The notes under the pieces are model-generated. The model ran no database searches and had not been told where the DNA came from. It was given only the letters and a program-made list of their open reading frames with translations. From contig DBZL01000028.1 in the NCBI GenBank assembly GCA_002311745.1, forward strand, positions 1 to 64,000: 64,000 bases of DNA. Direction: 5' to 3'. The stretch is from Phycisphaerales bacterium UBA1161. GTDB lineage: Bacteria; Planctomycetota; Phycisphaerae; Tepidisphaerales; Tepidisphaeraceae. Positions 25,394 to 32,933 of the stretch are shown here, piece after piece (position 1 is the first letter of the stretch; every line of letters begins with the position of its first letter). The position numbers were made by a program, and so were the translations under genes.

Positions 25394-26563
25394 ATGAGAG
25401 AGAAGATGGCCCAAATCCCGGACATCCTGCCACGGCGGATCGACTTCGATCCGGAGTGCGACTTCGAGGCATTTGTGCGTCAGGCGCCGGCCAAGTGGGC
25501 GGTGTACCTGCTGGCCGATGGCGAGGATCGGCCAGTGCAACTTCTGTGCGTGAAGAACCTGCGCTACAGCCTCAAGCACCGCCTGGGCGGGCAGGACGAG
25601 GCCGGGCCGAGCAAGCGAGTGAATTACCGGCAGATCGTTCGGCGCATCCATTGGCGGCGCGTCGACAGCTCGCTGGAGGCGGACGTGGTCTACCACGAGA
25701 TCGCCCGGCAGGTGTTCCCGCAAACGTACCAGGGCATGATCGGCCTGCGCCCGGCGTGGTTTTTGCACGTGAATCCGGACGCGGAATTCCCGCGATACGT
25801 CAAGACGGCCAAGCCGGGCGAGGAGCCGGGCGTGTACCTGGGCCCCCTGGATGACAAGCACGCGGCCGCGAGTCTGATCGAGCTGGTCGAAGACGCTTTC
25901 GACCTGTGCCGGTATTACAACATCCTGACGGAGGCCCCGGGCGGACGGGCGTGCGCGTACAAGGAGATGGGCAAGTGCCCGGCCCCGTGCGACGGGTCGA
26001 TCTCGATGGATCAGTACCGCCGCATGATCGACTGGAGCGTGGCGACGTTGGCCGATCCGGCCGACATGGTGCGCCAGCAAGCCCGCCGCATGGAACAAGC
26101 GGCGGCGGAATTGCGCTTCGAAATCGCCGCGAAAATCAAGGCGTACGTCGATCAGCTTGGCCAGCTTGGCAAGGGGGCGTATCGCCACGTGCGACGCCTG
26201 GAGGATTTTGCGTACGTGAGCCTGCAAGCCGGACCGCGCATGGGGACGGCCAAGGTGTTTTTGATCCTGCCGGGCTGCGTGCTGGAGGTGGCCGCATTTA
26301 TCGCCCAGCCGTCGCATCCCGGCGAGATTCTGCGCGTGATCCTGTCCGCGGCCGAGGAGCGCGCCGGCGGCTCTTGTGATGCCGAGCGCATCGGCATCGT
26401 GACGCATCACCTTTTTTCGCCCAAGCAGACCGGCGGCGTCTTTCTGCCCCTGGCCGACATCTCGGAGCCGGCCCTGCTCAAAGCGTACACGGACGTATCG
26501 CGTCGCAAGCAGCCCGAAGAAGTGCAAGGCGAAGGCGTGATCAAGGAATTGCAGGCGATGTGA
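25394..26563 (+). CDS. UvrC N-terminal-half homologue with degenerate GIY-YIG site
   Basis: A 389-residue homologue of the N-terminal half of UvrC. WAVYLLAD with VKNLRYSLKHRL corresponds to the GIY-YIG nuclease core, but the second motif (YVG) is replaced by LLC. VYLGPLDDKHAA, then GKCPAPCDGSISMDQYRRMI, matches the UvrC segment after the nuclease. A UvrBC-type helical region (about 225-265) and a unique C-terminal domain follow. The RNase H-like endonuclease and HhH domains of UvrC are absent. It may be a repair accessory or Cho-like protein; activity is doubtful. The ATG at 25394 is the first suitable one; 25406 is an alternative. Confidence 0.75.
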   Translation: MREKMAQIPDILPRRIDFDPECDFEAFVRQAPAKWAVYLLADGEDRPVQLLCVKNLRYSLKHRLGGQDEAGPSKRVNYRQIVRRIHWRRVDSSLEADVVYHEIARQVFPQTYQGMIGLRPAWFLHVNPDAEFPRYVKTAKPGEEPGVYLGPLDDKHAAASLIELVEDAFDLCRYYNILTEAPGGRACAYKEMGKCPAPCDGSISMDQYRRMIDWSVATLADPADMVRQQARRMEQAAAELRFEIAAKIKAYVDQLGQLGKGAYRHVRRLEDFAYVSLQAGPRMGTAKVFLILPGCVLEVAAFIAQPSHPGEILRVILSAAEERAGGSCDAERIGIVTHHLFSPKQTGGVFLPLADISEPALLKAYTDVSRRKQPEEVQGEGVIKELQAM

Positions 26564-26568
26564 AAATA

Positions 26569-26711
26569 TAACCACGGAGGCACAGAGACACAGAGGCCAA
26601 CTTGTCTCGTGACGCCATTCGCTTAAACCAAGTCCTCAGAATTTCGACGATCCAATGCAGTCGTGCTCTGATCGAAATGAGCGCCTCCGTGTCTCCGTGC
26701 CTCCGTGGTTA
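26569..26711. mobile_element. 150-bp palindromic-end element, copy B (inverted orientation)
   Basis: Ends are TAACCACGGAGGCACAGAG (26569 on) and CTCCGTGCCTCCGTGGTTA (to 26711). Read on the minus strand, the interior GGCGCTCATTTCGATC, GCATTGGATCGTC and ACAAGTTGGCCTC aligns with copy C, so this copy is in the opposite orientation. It lies directly after the UvrC-like gene and may fold as a terminator. Confidence 0.8.
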
Positions 26712-26798
26712 GAGTTATTTTTTAGAGAATAGAAAGGCGCGGCAGGCGATGTCAGGCGTGGTGGTGGACGAGTGGTGTGTGATATACTCGGGAACGCA

Positions 26799-27038
26799 AT
26801 GACGACAGATGCACTGCAAAAGCTTCACGCGGCTCGCCCCTTCCGGTCATTCTCGCTTCGCCTGGGGGATGGACAACGGCTGCCCGTCGAGCATCCGGAA
26901 ATGCTGGCGTACGCCCCCAAGAGCCGCTTGGCGACTGTTTATTTTAGCGACGGGTCTTTCGAGATTGTGGATTTGCTGTTGGTGACGGGTTTGGAGGTGA
27001 CGGGCAATGGCCACAAGCTCAGACGACGCGGGCGCTAA
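26799..27038 (+). CDS. Small conserved hypothetical protein
   Basis: A 79-residue protein with the layout MTTDALQKLHAARPFRSFSL, a GDGQRLPVEHPEMLAYAP strand pair and a C-terminal DGSFEIVDLLLVTGLEV strand. Proteins of this type are common in planctomycetes in my recollection; the function is unknown. ATG at 26799 is preferred over GTG at 26772 because the family begins at MTTD. It overlaps the next small gene by 32 bases. Confidence 0.65.
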   Translation: MTTDALQKLHAARPFRSFSLRLGDGQRLPVEHPEMLAYAPKSRLATVYFSDGSFEIVDLLLVTGLEVTGNGHKLRRRGR

Positions 27039-27195
27039 TTCCAGACGGTCGAAGGACCCACGGCGCTCGCCGGCTCGAAAGAAGTGGACCGCAAAGCAGC
27101 GACAGCAGGCTATCAAGCGATGGTTCAAAATCTCCAAGGGCATCAGGCTGAGCGGTCGTGAAATCCGTGATCTGATCAACGAGGGGCGTCGGTGA
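27007..27195 (+). CDS. Small basic hypothetical protein
   Basis: 62 residues, strongly basic, with a C-terminal helix ISKGIRLSGREIRDLINEGR that resembles antitoxin-type C-termini. It overlaps the preceding gene in another frame, which suggests co-translation but also leaves room for a chance frame. No partner toxin is recognisable beside it. Confidence 0.4.
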   Translation: MATSSDDAGANSRRSKDPRRSPARKKWTAKQRQQAIKRWFKISKGIRLSGREIRDLINEGRR

Positions 27196-27281
27196 CGACA
27201 GTCCGCGTCCGAGAGTGCTCGTGAGCACTTGCTGCCGCGACGGCCGAGGATCAGTGGGGGTGAAGCCGTTATTGAAGCATG

Positions 27282-27364
27282 TTGGAGGATCACGAACATG
27301 CAATCGCTAGTCACCTTCGCGCGTAGTTTGCTGACCGCCGTTTGGAGGATCACGAACATGCAAT
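27282..27364 (+). repeat. 60-bp tandem duplication of a ribosome-binding site and start codon
   Basis: TTGGAGGATCACGAACATG plus CAAT occurs at 27282-27304 and again exactly 60 bases later at 27342-27364. The following part is also similar (AGTTTGCTGACCG versus GGTTTGCTGGCCG). Each copy offers GGAGG and an ATG in the same frame, so the downstream gene has two equivalent starts. Confidence 0.85.
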
Positions 27365-28092
27365 GGTTACTCGGCTTCGTATCTGGTTTGCTGGCCGGCA
27401 TTATCGCCAATTGGGTCACAACCTTGTACTTCGCGTATAAGCAATTCAAGCGTTCCGTGGGGTGGCAACGCATCGAAGGGGTGAAGGAGGCGACCAGGAT
27501 ATTTAAGGCGGCGCGAATGGGCCCAGCGCAGGCTGACTCAGGGGCGGTGTCCAGGAGGCGTGACGAATTCAGGTACTCGCTCGGTGTGATGGTTCAATAC
27601 TTAATTGACACGTTTGGTAACCCCGTACAGGATTTCAATGAAGTAGGGCCTTGGCCAATTGTCACGGATTTCAATCCCGACGATCCCGCGTACAAGGGGG
27701 ATAACCGCTTCAAATACCTTGCCGAAGGGAAGGATTCTGAGGATCCGAAAAACTGGAAAGACTACGATAGGTGGGGATTCTTCAACAGGTATGTGAGGCC
27801 GGTGATCGAGGATATTAACCCCTCGACACTGGTCCTTAACGTTCATCTGCCGTTCAAGCGCCGGGAAGTTGAGCCCCTTCGCGCGTTGTTAGACCTTTGT
27901 CTGGCGGTTGAGTCGGTGACCGCGAAGGTGGACGCTGCAGCTGAGAATCCAACATTGCTGAAGATCGTGCCGGAAGATCGCAAATGGCTGATGCGGCCGA
28001 TCGATGTGCAAGATGGCAAAGTGAAGGAGGTCAGCGAGGCCATGAAGAATTTGCATTCCAAATGGAAGGAGTGGGTTCGTGTCGTTGGTTGA
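27298..28092 (+). CDS. Hypothetical membrane-anchored protein with duplicated start
   Basis: 264 residues from the first ATG, 244 from the second at 27358. From the second start the N-terminus is a classic anchor (WLLGFVSGLLAGIIANWVTT) followed by a soluble, charged domain with no recognised family; the first start adds a second weak hydrophobic segment made by the 60-bp duplication. The body contains VMVQYLIDTFGNPVQDFNEV and DRWGFFNRYVRPVIEDINP. Base composition is lower in GC than neighbouring genes, suggesting transfer. Either start could be used; the second looks ancestral. Confidence 0.6.
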   Translation: MQSLVTFARSLLTAVWRITNMQWLLGFVSGLLAGIIANWVTTLYFAYKQFKRSVGWQRIEGVKEATRIFKAARMGPAQADSGAVSRRRDEFRYSLGVMVQYLIDTFGNPVQDFNEVGPWPIVTDFNPDDPAYKGDNRFKYLAEGKDSEDPKNWKDYDRWGFFNRYVRPVIEDINPSTLVLNVHLPFKRREVEPLRALLDLCLAVESVTAKVDAAAENPTLLKIVPEDRKWLMRPIDVQDGKVKEVSEAMKNLHSKWKEWVRVVG

Positions 28093-28176
28093 AGGTTACG
28101 CGATCCATGCAAGTTGCCATTAAAGATGCCCACCCCATGTTCACTAATTGTCTGTGCACCGAATTATCTGCCGCGT

Positions 28177-28323
28177 TCACGCCGAGAATCCCGGGACCCG
28201 CGTGGCAAGGTATAAGCGCACGGCTTCCCGGGCGACTTGACTCATTGACAGCCGCTTTTGTCGGCTGAGTATTTGCAGTTCCCGCTTCAACTCCGCGGAA
28301 ATACGAACGGTCAGTGGTTTCAT
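28177..28323 (-). CDS. Ribbon-helix-helix (CopG/Arc-like) small DNA-binding protein
   Basis: 48 residues, shorter than most annotation cut-offs. The sequence starts MKPLTVRISAELKRELQIL (beta strand plus helix A), then a turn and a second helix with SMSQVAREAVRLYLA, the typical RHH fold of antitoxins such as CopG. It lies just after xerD on the same strand. No toxin gene is evident next to it. No strong Shine-Dalgarno is seen; a TACAAT box about 15 bases before the ATG suggests a short leader. Confidence 0.65.
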   Translation of the reverse strand: MKPLTVRISAELKRELQILSRQKRLSMSQVAREAVRLYLATRVPGFSA

Positions 28324-28365
28324 GCGGACCACGATTGTATTGTCGGGTAGGGTGAACCGCGAGCT

Positions 28366-29301
28366 TTAACCCCGCGGATGATATTTCTTGTGCACCGCTT
28401 TCAGGCGGCTCTGGTCGACGTGGGTGTAAACCTGCGTGGTGCCGATGTCGCTGTGGCCTAGAAGTTCCTGAACGACGCGCAGGTCCGCGCCGCCGCCGAT
28501 CAGGTGCGTGGCGAAACAGTGACGCAGGGTGTGCGGGGAAATCTTGCGCAATAGGCCGCTGGCGCGGCCGTGCTTCTCTACCAACATCCAGAGAGAAATG
28601 CGGTCCATGGGCTTGCCGGTGCGAGAAAGGAACAGGTGCTCATCGGCAGTCTTGGCGAATTTGGGGCGGGATTCCTCGAGATAACGCGTGATGGCTTCCA
28701 GGGCGGCTTTGCCGACGGGGACGAGACGCTCCTTGGCGCCTTTGCCCAGGACGCGAACCACGCCGACTTGCATATTCAGGTCGCGGATTTTGAGCTGGCA
28801 TAGTTCGCTGGCCCGCAGGCCGCTGGCGTAGAGAAGTTCCAGGATGGCCACGTCGCGGGTAAATAGGGGCGAGGCGGGGCTCGGGGCGGAGATCAGTTGA
28901 TTCACCTGGGCGCGGCTGAGGATTTTGGGCAGGGATTGCTCGGGCTTGGGGCGCTCGAGTTGGCGCAGGATGGGCAGGGAGTCGCGGCCGGTGGCCGAGA
29001 GGTAACGCAGAAGCGAGCGGATGGCGGCCAGGCGGCGGGCCACGGTGCGAGTGGATTTTCCGCGACGGGTTTGGGTCTGCAGATAGTCGCGCAAATCCGC
29101 GGCGGTGGCGGAGAGAATCGACTTGCCGCGGGTGATGAGGTGGTCGTGCAGGCTTTCCAGGTCGCGGCGGTAGGCGTGGAGGGAGTTTTGGGCCAGGCCG
29201 CGTTCAGCGGCCAGATGGAGCAGAAACTCGTGGATGGGGCGTTGCGGAATGCGTGTGTCGGCGGGCGACCTTGACGTGGAGGCTTGCAGGGGCCGATTCA
29301 C
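28366..29301 (-). CDS. xerD: Tyrosine recombinase XerD
   Basis: A 311-residue tyrosine recombinase for chromosome dimer resolution. The N-terminal core-binding domain spans about 22-105; the catalytic residues are R163 (SGLRASEL), K187 (GKGAKER), H257 and R260 (HTLRHCFATH), H283 (LLGHSDI) and Y292 (TTQVYTHV). Length and all residues match XerC/XerD housekeeping enzymes rather than phage integrases. The upstream Cys-containing small gene overlaps its 5' end by 98 bases in another frame, so translation may be coupled. Confidence 0.92.
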   Translation of the reverse strand: MNRPLQASTSRSPADTRIPQRPIHEFLLHLAAERGLAQNSLHAYRRDLESLHDHLITRGKSILSATAADLRDYLQTQTRRGKSTRTVARRLAAIRSLLRYLSATGRDSLPILRQLERPKPEQSLPKILSRAQVNQLISAPSPASPLFTRDVAILELLYASGLRASELCQLKIRDLNMQVGVVRVLGKGAKERLVPVGKAALEAITRYLEESRPKFAKTADEHLFLSRTGKPMDRISLWMLVEKHGRASGLLRKISPHTLRHCFATHLIGGGADLRVVQELLGHSDIGTTQVYTHVDQSRLKAVHKKYHPRG

Positions 29302-29491
29302 TGCGCCGCTCCTTTTTTGGGGCGCTCAACTGCCGCATTCTACGCTCGACACGCAGTTCCAAGTAGGTGGGGCAGGCCTTGAACCGGCCGAAGCAGAACT
29401 TGAAAGCATGGGACAGATCATCCAGGCGAAAGTGTGCCGCGCAGCGGGGATCAGCGCGATTGAGGAATGGACAATGGCCTCGGTTGGGCAT
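29204..29491 (-). CDS. Small Cys-containing conserved hypothetical protein
   Basis: A 95-residue protein. Residues 1-50 look conserved: MPNRGHCPFLNRADPRCAAH, then HAFKFCFGRFKACPTYLEL, with cysteines at 7, 17, 34 and 41 that could bind metal. I recall similar small proteins in other planctomycetes. The C-terminal half, which overlaps xerD in another frame, is basic low complexity. Function unknown. The ATG at 29491 is chosen because homology-like sequence begins there. Confidence 0.6.
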   Translation of the reverse strand: MPNRGHCPFLNRADPRCAAHFRLDDLSHAFKFCFGRFKACPTYLELRVERRMRQLSAPKKERRSESAPASLHVKVARRHTHSATPHPRVSAPSGR

Positions 29492-29607
29492 GCGTCGTCC
29501 CCGTTCATCGGCCCGCATTAGTGCGCAACGTGACTTTCCCGCGCAGGTGGGGCTTATCGGACGCGGGGCAAAGAGGGGGAGACAAGGAGACAAGACAAAG
29601 CAGGGCA

Positions 29608-29847
29608 TCACGCTGCGGCGACGGATTCGTCCGCGGGGAGCTCGGGGAGGCGTTTGGATTGCAGGCAGACGGCCAGGAACAGGTGCCGCAGGCGATCAAC
29701 CGGCTGGCGATCCAGAAACTCGGGCGTGAAATCCAGAGGGAACGAGGCGGGGAATAGCTGTAATTGACGCAAGAGGGTCGGCTTGTCCATGCCGGACACC
29801 AACTTGATCAACTGCTCAACCTGATCGGACTGCGACATCGTGTTCAT
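29608..29847 (-). CDS. Small conserved hypothetical protein
   Basis: A 79-residue helical protein: QVEQLIKLVSGMDKPTLLRQ, then LFPASFPLDFTPEFLDRQPV and DRLRHLFLAVCLQSKRLPE. The balanced amphipathic helices and absence of low complexity support a real gene. Family function unknown. ATG at 29847 or at the fourth codon. It lies in a run of minus-strand small genes upstream of xerD. Confidence 0.65.
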   Translation of the reverse strand: MNTMSQSDQVEQLIKLVSGMDKPTLLRQLQLFPASFPLDFTPEFLDRQPVDRLRHLFLAVCLQSKRLPELPADESVAAA

Positions 29848-29898
29848 TCCGCGATTCTAGACGTGCTGGGCGCGTCGAAGTTTGAAGAAATCTTATTT

Positions 29899-30354
29899 TT
29901 AACAAAAAAAATCGATGAGCGTTCCTCTGCGAGTGATATCGGGCTGGCGCACGACGATCTTTATCTTAGGCGGGATCGGCGCGGGTTGCTGCCAGGGGAG
30001 CAGTTTCCAGGGCGGTTGGGGTCCGGCGGGGAGGGTGCTCTTGCTGCTCTTGTGGCAATCATCGGGCGGACAGGGCTGGGGTTGGTAGAGCGGCGCGGGA
30101 TGGAGCACGGGCCGGGGTTCATAGCGCGGGGTCGGATGGAGCACCGGGCGTGGGAGGTACCGCGGCTCGGGCGTCAGCACGGGGCCGGACCGGGCCGGGC
30201 ATGGGCCAACGGCCCCGCCGTGCTCGCCTTGGCCGACGCCCGCCGCCTTATCGGCGTTGGCCATGGCGCGGCGCAGCAACTGGACCAGTTGAAGCTGCAT
30301 GACGGCGACCGCCAATGCGGGATTGAACGAGTTAGACAGCGCGCTAGCCTGCAC
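29899..30354 (-). CDS. Proline-rich hypothetical protein
   Basis: 151 residues. The N-terminal 40 are helical (SNSFNPALAVAVMQLQLVQL, then RRAMANADKAAG). The middle has repeated PRPVLHPTPRYEP units, and the C-terminus is IKIVVRQPDITRRGTLIDFF. An in-frame stop three codons upstream makes GTG at 30354 the longest start. The segregated helical/proline/strand layout suggests a scaffold. Function unknown. The last codons enter an A/T-rich run that may serve as terminator. Confidence 0.58.
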   Translation of the reverse strand: MQASALSNSFNPALAVAVMQLQLVQLLRRAMANADKAAGVGQGEHGGAVGPCPARSGPVLTPEPRYLPRPVLHPTPRYEPRPVLHPAPLYQPQPCPPDDCHKSSKSTLPAGPQPPWKLLPWQQPAPIPPKIKIVVRQPDITRRGTLIDFFC

Positions 30355-30544
30355 GCGCGGCTATCAGCAAACACCGCGGCCAGGGCGAGGGCCGCTTGCG
30401 GCGGCAATAAAAATCGCCCGGATATTGCGAGCGGCTTTTAAATCTGCGATTTAATCGACGCGATGTGAAAACGGTCCGTTTATGACGGATGATGTGCCAA
30501 GGCAACGGCGCGGCCGCGGATTGTCGGCCGGGCGAAACGGGAAC

Positions 30545-31588
30545 ATGAACAGCGACGAATTGGATTTCGAGTTGCCGCCGGAACTGATCGCGCAAACCCC
30601 AGCGCCAAAGCGGTGTGCCTCGCATTTGTTGCACTACCGGCGCGGCGACCGATCGATCCGACATTCTCGTTTTTCGGACGTTCCCGGGTTGCTTGAGCGC
30701 GGCGACGTGCTGGTGTTCAACGACGCCAAGGTGATCCCCGCGCGGTTTGGTCTGCGCAAAAGCAGCGGCGGGCGCATCGACGGTCTTTTTTTGGCTCAGG
30801 AGCGGCCGGGACGCTGGCGGGTCCTGCTGCGAAATCTGGGCGATGCGCCGGTTGGAACGACGTTGGCGTTTGAATCTGATCCGGCCGTCACCGCGACGAT
30901 CGCCTGGACGGGAGGCGAGGGGGAATTTGGGCTGGATATCTCGGCGGATGTGCCGGCCCTTGAACTGTTGGAGCGGCTGGGCCGGATGCCTCTGCCGCCG
31001 TACATCAAGAGGAAGAAGGGGATTGATCGGCGCGACGACCTGGATCGCGAGCGTTATCAGACGGTTTACGCCGCCGCGCCCGGGGCCGTCGCCGCACCGA
31101 CGGCGGGTTTGCATTTCACGCCGCAGCTTCTGGCGGAACTGGACGAAGCGGGGATCGAGCGTGTGACGATCACCCTGGATGTGGGGCTGGGCACGTTCAA
31201 GCCCATTACCACCGCGACGCTCGAAGCACATGTGATGCACGCGGAGGCGTATTCAATCGGCGCAGGCGCGGCAGCGGCATTGAATCGCGCCAAAACGGAC
31301 AGACGCCGCATCATCGCCGTGGGCACGACCAGCGCTCGGGTGCTGGAGAGCCAGCCGGAAGATGCGCCGTTTGCCCAAAAGCGCGGCGAAACGGACCTCT
31401 TCATTTATCCGCCGTACCGTTGGAAGCACGTGGGGGGATTGATCACGAATTTTCATTTGCCGCGGAGCACGCTGATCGCCCTGGTGGCGGCGATGACGGG
31501 GCTGGACGAGCAAAGACGGATTTATGGGGAGGCGATCGAACAGAAGTACCGGTTCTTCAGCTATGGGGACGCGATGTTGATCGAGTAA
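30545..31588 (+). CDS. queA: S-adenosylmethionine:tRNA ribosyltransferase-isomerase
   Basis: A 347-residue QueA. It transfers the ribosyl part of SAM to preQ1 in tRNA to make epoxyqueuosine. Seen are FELPPELIAQTPAPKR near the N-terminus, VFNDAKVIPAR, YQTVYA followed by PGAVAAPTAGLHFT, LDVGLGTFKP, VGTTSARVLES and GGLITNFHLPRSTL. ATG at 30545 begins the conserved segment; a frame open from 30482 adds only a basic stretch. It is divergent from the proline-rich gene and convergent with lepB. Confidence 0.95.
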   Translation: MNSDELDFELPPELIAQTPAPKRCASHLLHYRRGDRSIRHSRFSDVPGLLERGDVLVFNDAKVIPARFGLRKSSGGRIDGLFLAQERPGRWRVLLRNLGDAPVGTTLAFESDPAVTATIAWTGGEGEFGLDISADVPALELLERLGRMPLPPYIKRKKGIDRRDDLDRERYQTVYAAAPGAVAAPTAGLHFTPQLLAELDEAGIERVTITLDVGLGTFKPITTATLEAHVMHAEAYSIGAGAAAALNRAKTDRRRIIAVGTTSARVLESQPEDAPFAQKRGETDLFIYPPYRWKHVGGLITNFHLPRSTLIALVAAMTGLDEQRRIYGEAIEQKYRFFSYGDAMLIE

Positions 31589-31589
31589 T

Positions 31590-31620
31590 AAAAGAAAAGA
31601 CCGGCTCGAGGACGAGCCGG
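31590..31620 (-). terminator. Intrinsic terminator between queA and lepB
   Basis: A perfect 8-bp stem CCGGCTCG/CGAGCCGG (31601-31608 with 31613-31620) with loop AGGA. On the minus strand it is followed by a T-rich run (31590-31600), so it mainly terminates the lepB transcript; it may also stop queA. Confidence 0.75.
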
Positions 31621-31659
31621 CTCACTTGAGAACGTTACAACGCTTGGAGTTGGGGCGGG

Positions 31660-32676
31660 TTATTTGAAGATGCGCCAGCGTTCGGGGGGCCAGAGGATGG
31701 CGACGACGCGGCCGCCGATCTGATCGCGCGGCAGGGCGCCGGGCTGGTGGCCGTTGATCGAGGGCCAGAAACGAGCATCCCCCGAATGCTCGCTGTTGTC
31801 GCCCAGGAGGAAATACTCATCGGTGGCCAGATGGATGGGGTTTCCCCAGCAGCCATTGCCGGCGTTGACGGGATCGGGGGCGGTGAGCCACTGGTTTCGG
31901 TTGTCCATGGGCACATAGGGGGCAATCCCCGAAGGCAGGGGCGTCAGCGTGCCGTTGATCAACAGGCCGTCGCCGGTGATCTCCACCGTGTCGCCCGGCA
32001 GGCCGACGACGCGCTTGAACACCTGGTATTCCTCACGGGGATAGTAGGGGTTCTTGATGACGACAATGTCCCAGCGGGCAAACGGCCAATTCCTGCGTTC
32101 GAGGAACACGTCGGTGGTGTTGACGGTGGGGCTCATGCTGCCGGTGGGCGAGTAGCAGATCTCGAAATAATTGTTCCGCAGATAATCGTAGGCCGCGTGC
32201 TGCCAGATCAGCGCTGCCACAGCCAGGACAACGCCGCCGACATAGTGAAGGGCGGGATCGCCCAGGATCGACCGGGGCGAGTGCCGTCCGCAGCGGATCG
32301 CGTCGAGCAAATGCGCCAATTGCAGGGCGGCGGCCAGGGGCAGGAGAACGACCAGCGTGGCCACGAACGGCGGGGAAATAACGGCTTTGACGGCGGCCGC
32401 AACGGCGGTGGGAACAAGCAGGGTCCACAGAAGCGCGCGGCCGGGATAGCCGGCAATCAGATGGCCCGCGCCCGGCCACAGCAGGGCGGCACACACAGCC
32501 AAGAACCCTTTGCCCGCGGTGGTGTCGGGCCGGTGGGCAGCGGCCTGGGGCGTTGTCCAGGGGAAATCGCTGGGCAGCATATCCGGTGACATCGCGGCAG
32601 GCGGCTTGATCTCGACGTGCGGCTGTGCCTGGGCAGATGATCCGAGCACAGCGGGCGGCGAAGCGGAAAGATCCAT
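31660..32676 (-). CDS. lepB: Signal peptidase I with extended membrane N-terminus
   Basis: A 338-residue S26 signal peptidase. The catalytic serine is S180 in PTGSMSPT and the general-base lysine is K221 in VFKRVVGLPGD; LLGDNSEHSGDARFW is the conserved C-terminal box. It removes signal peptides from exported proteins. Three to four hydrophobic segments at about 55-160 precede the catalytic part, more than the one or two of typical enzymes. ATG at 32676 has GGAGGGG upstream. It stands alone between queA and ftsI. Confidence 0.9.
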   Translation of the reverse strand: MDLSASPPAVLGSSAQAQPHVEIKPPAAMSPDMLPSDFPWTTPQAAAHRPDTTAGKGFLAVCAALLWPGAGHLIAGYPGRALLWTLLVPTAVAAAVKAVISPPFVATLVVLLPLAAALQLAHLLDAIRCGRHSPRSILGDPALHYVGGVVLAVAALIWQHAAYDYLRNNYFEICYSPTGSMSPTVNTTDVFLERRNWPFARWDIVVIKNPYYPREEYQVFKRVVGLPGDTVEITGDGLLINGTLTPLPSGIAPYVPMDNRNQWLTAPDPVNAGNGCWGNPIHLATDEYFLLGDNSEHSGDARFWPSINGHQPGALPRDQIGGRVVAILWPPERWRIFK

Positions 32677-32697
32677 TTGCCCCTCCGTTAGAAACAC

Positions 32698-32745
32698 CGG
32701 GATAGACCACGGGATAGGCCGCGGGACAGACCGCGGGGATGGCCG
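32698..32745. repeat. Four 12-mer tandem repeats
   Basis: CGGGATAGACCA, CGGGATAGGCCG, CGGGACAGACCG and CGGGGATGGCCG follow each other exactly. They lie just upstream of lepB in the 257-base gap to ftsI, which otherwise shows no gene. They could be part of the lepB leader. Confidence 0.65.
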
Positions 32746-32933
32746 TCCTCAAACAATGCCCCAGGAGCGGCCATGGGTCAAATGGGCGGCGACAGCATCG
32801 GGCCGGTTAAACGGCGGCAGCGCGAGTTTGGGGTGTCTTTGCGGCTGGATGGGCCGAGGGATGGCCATTCCTCGGCTTTCGCCGAACGAAGACACACTAC
32901 ACCGTTGCCGCGGATAATCGAGCAGCGGCGCTG

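Noticed and set aside
28366..29301. Phage integrase interpretation of the tyrosine recombinase
   Set aside because: Length, catalytic residues and lack of adjacent att sites or phage genes fit a housekeeping XerD.
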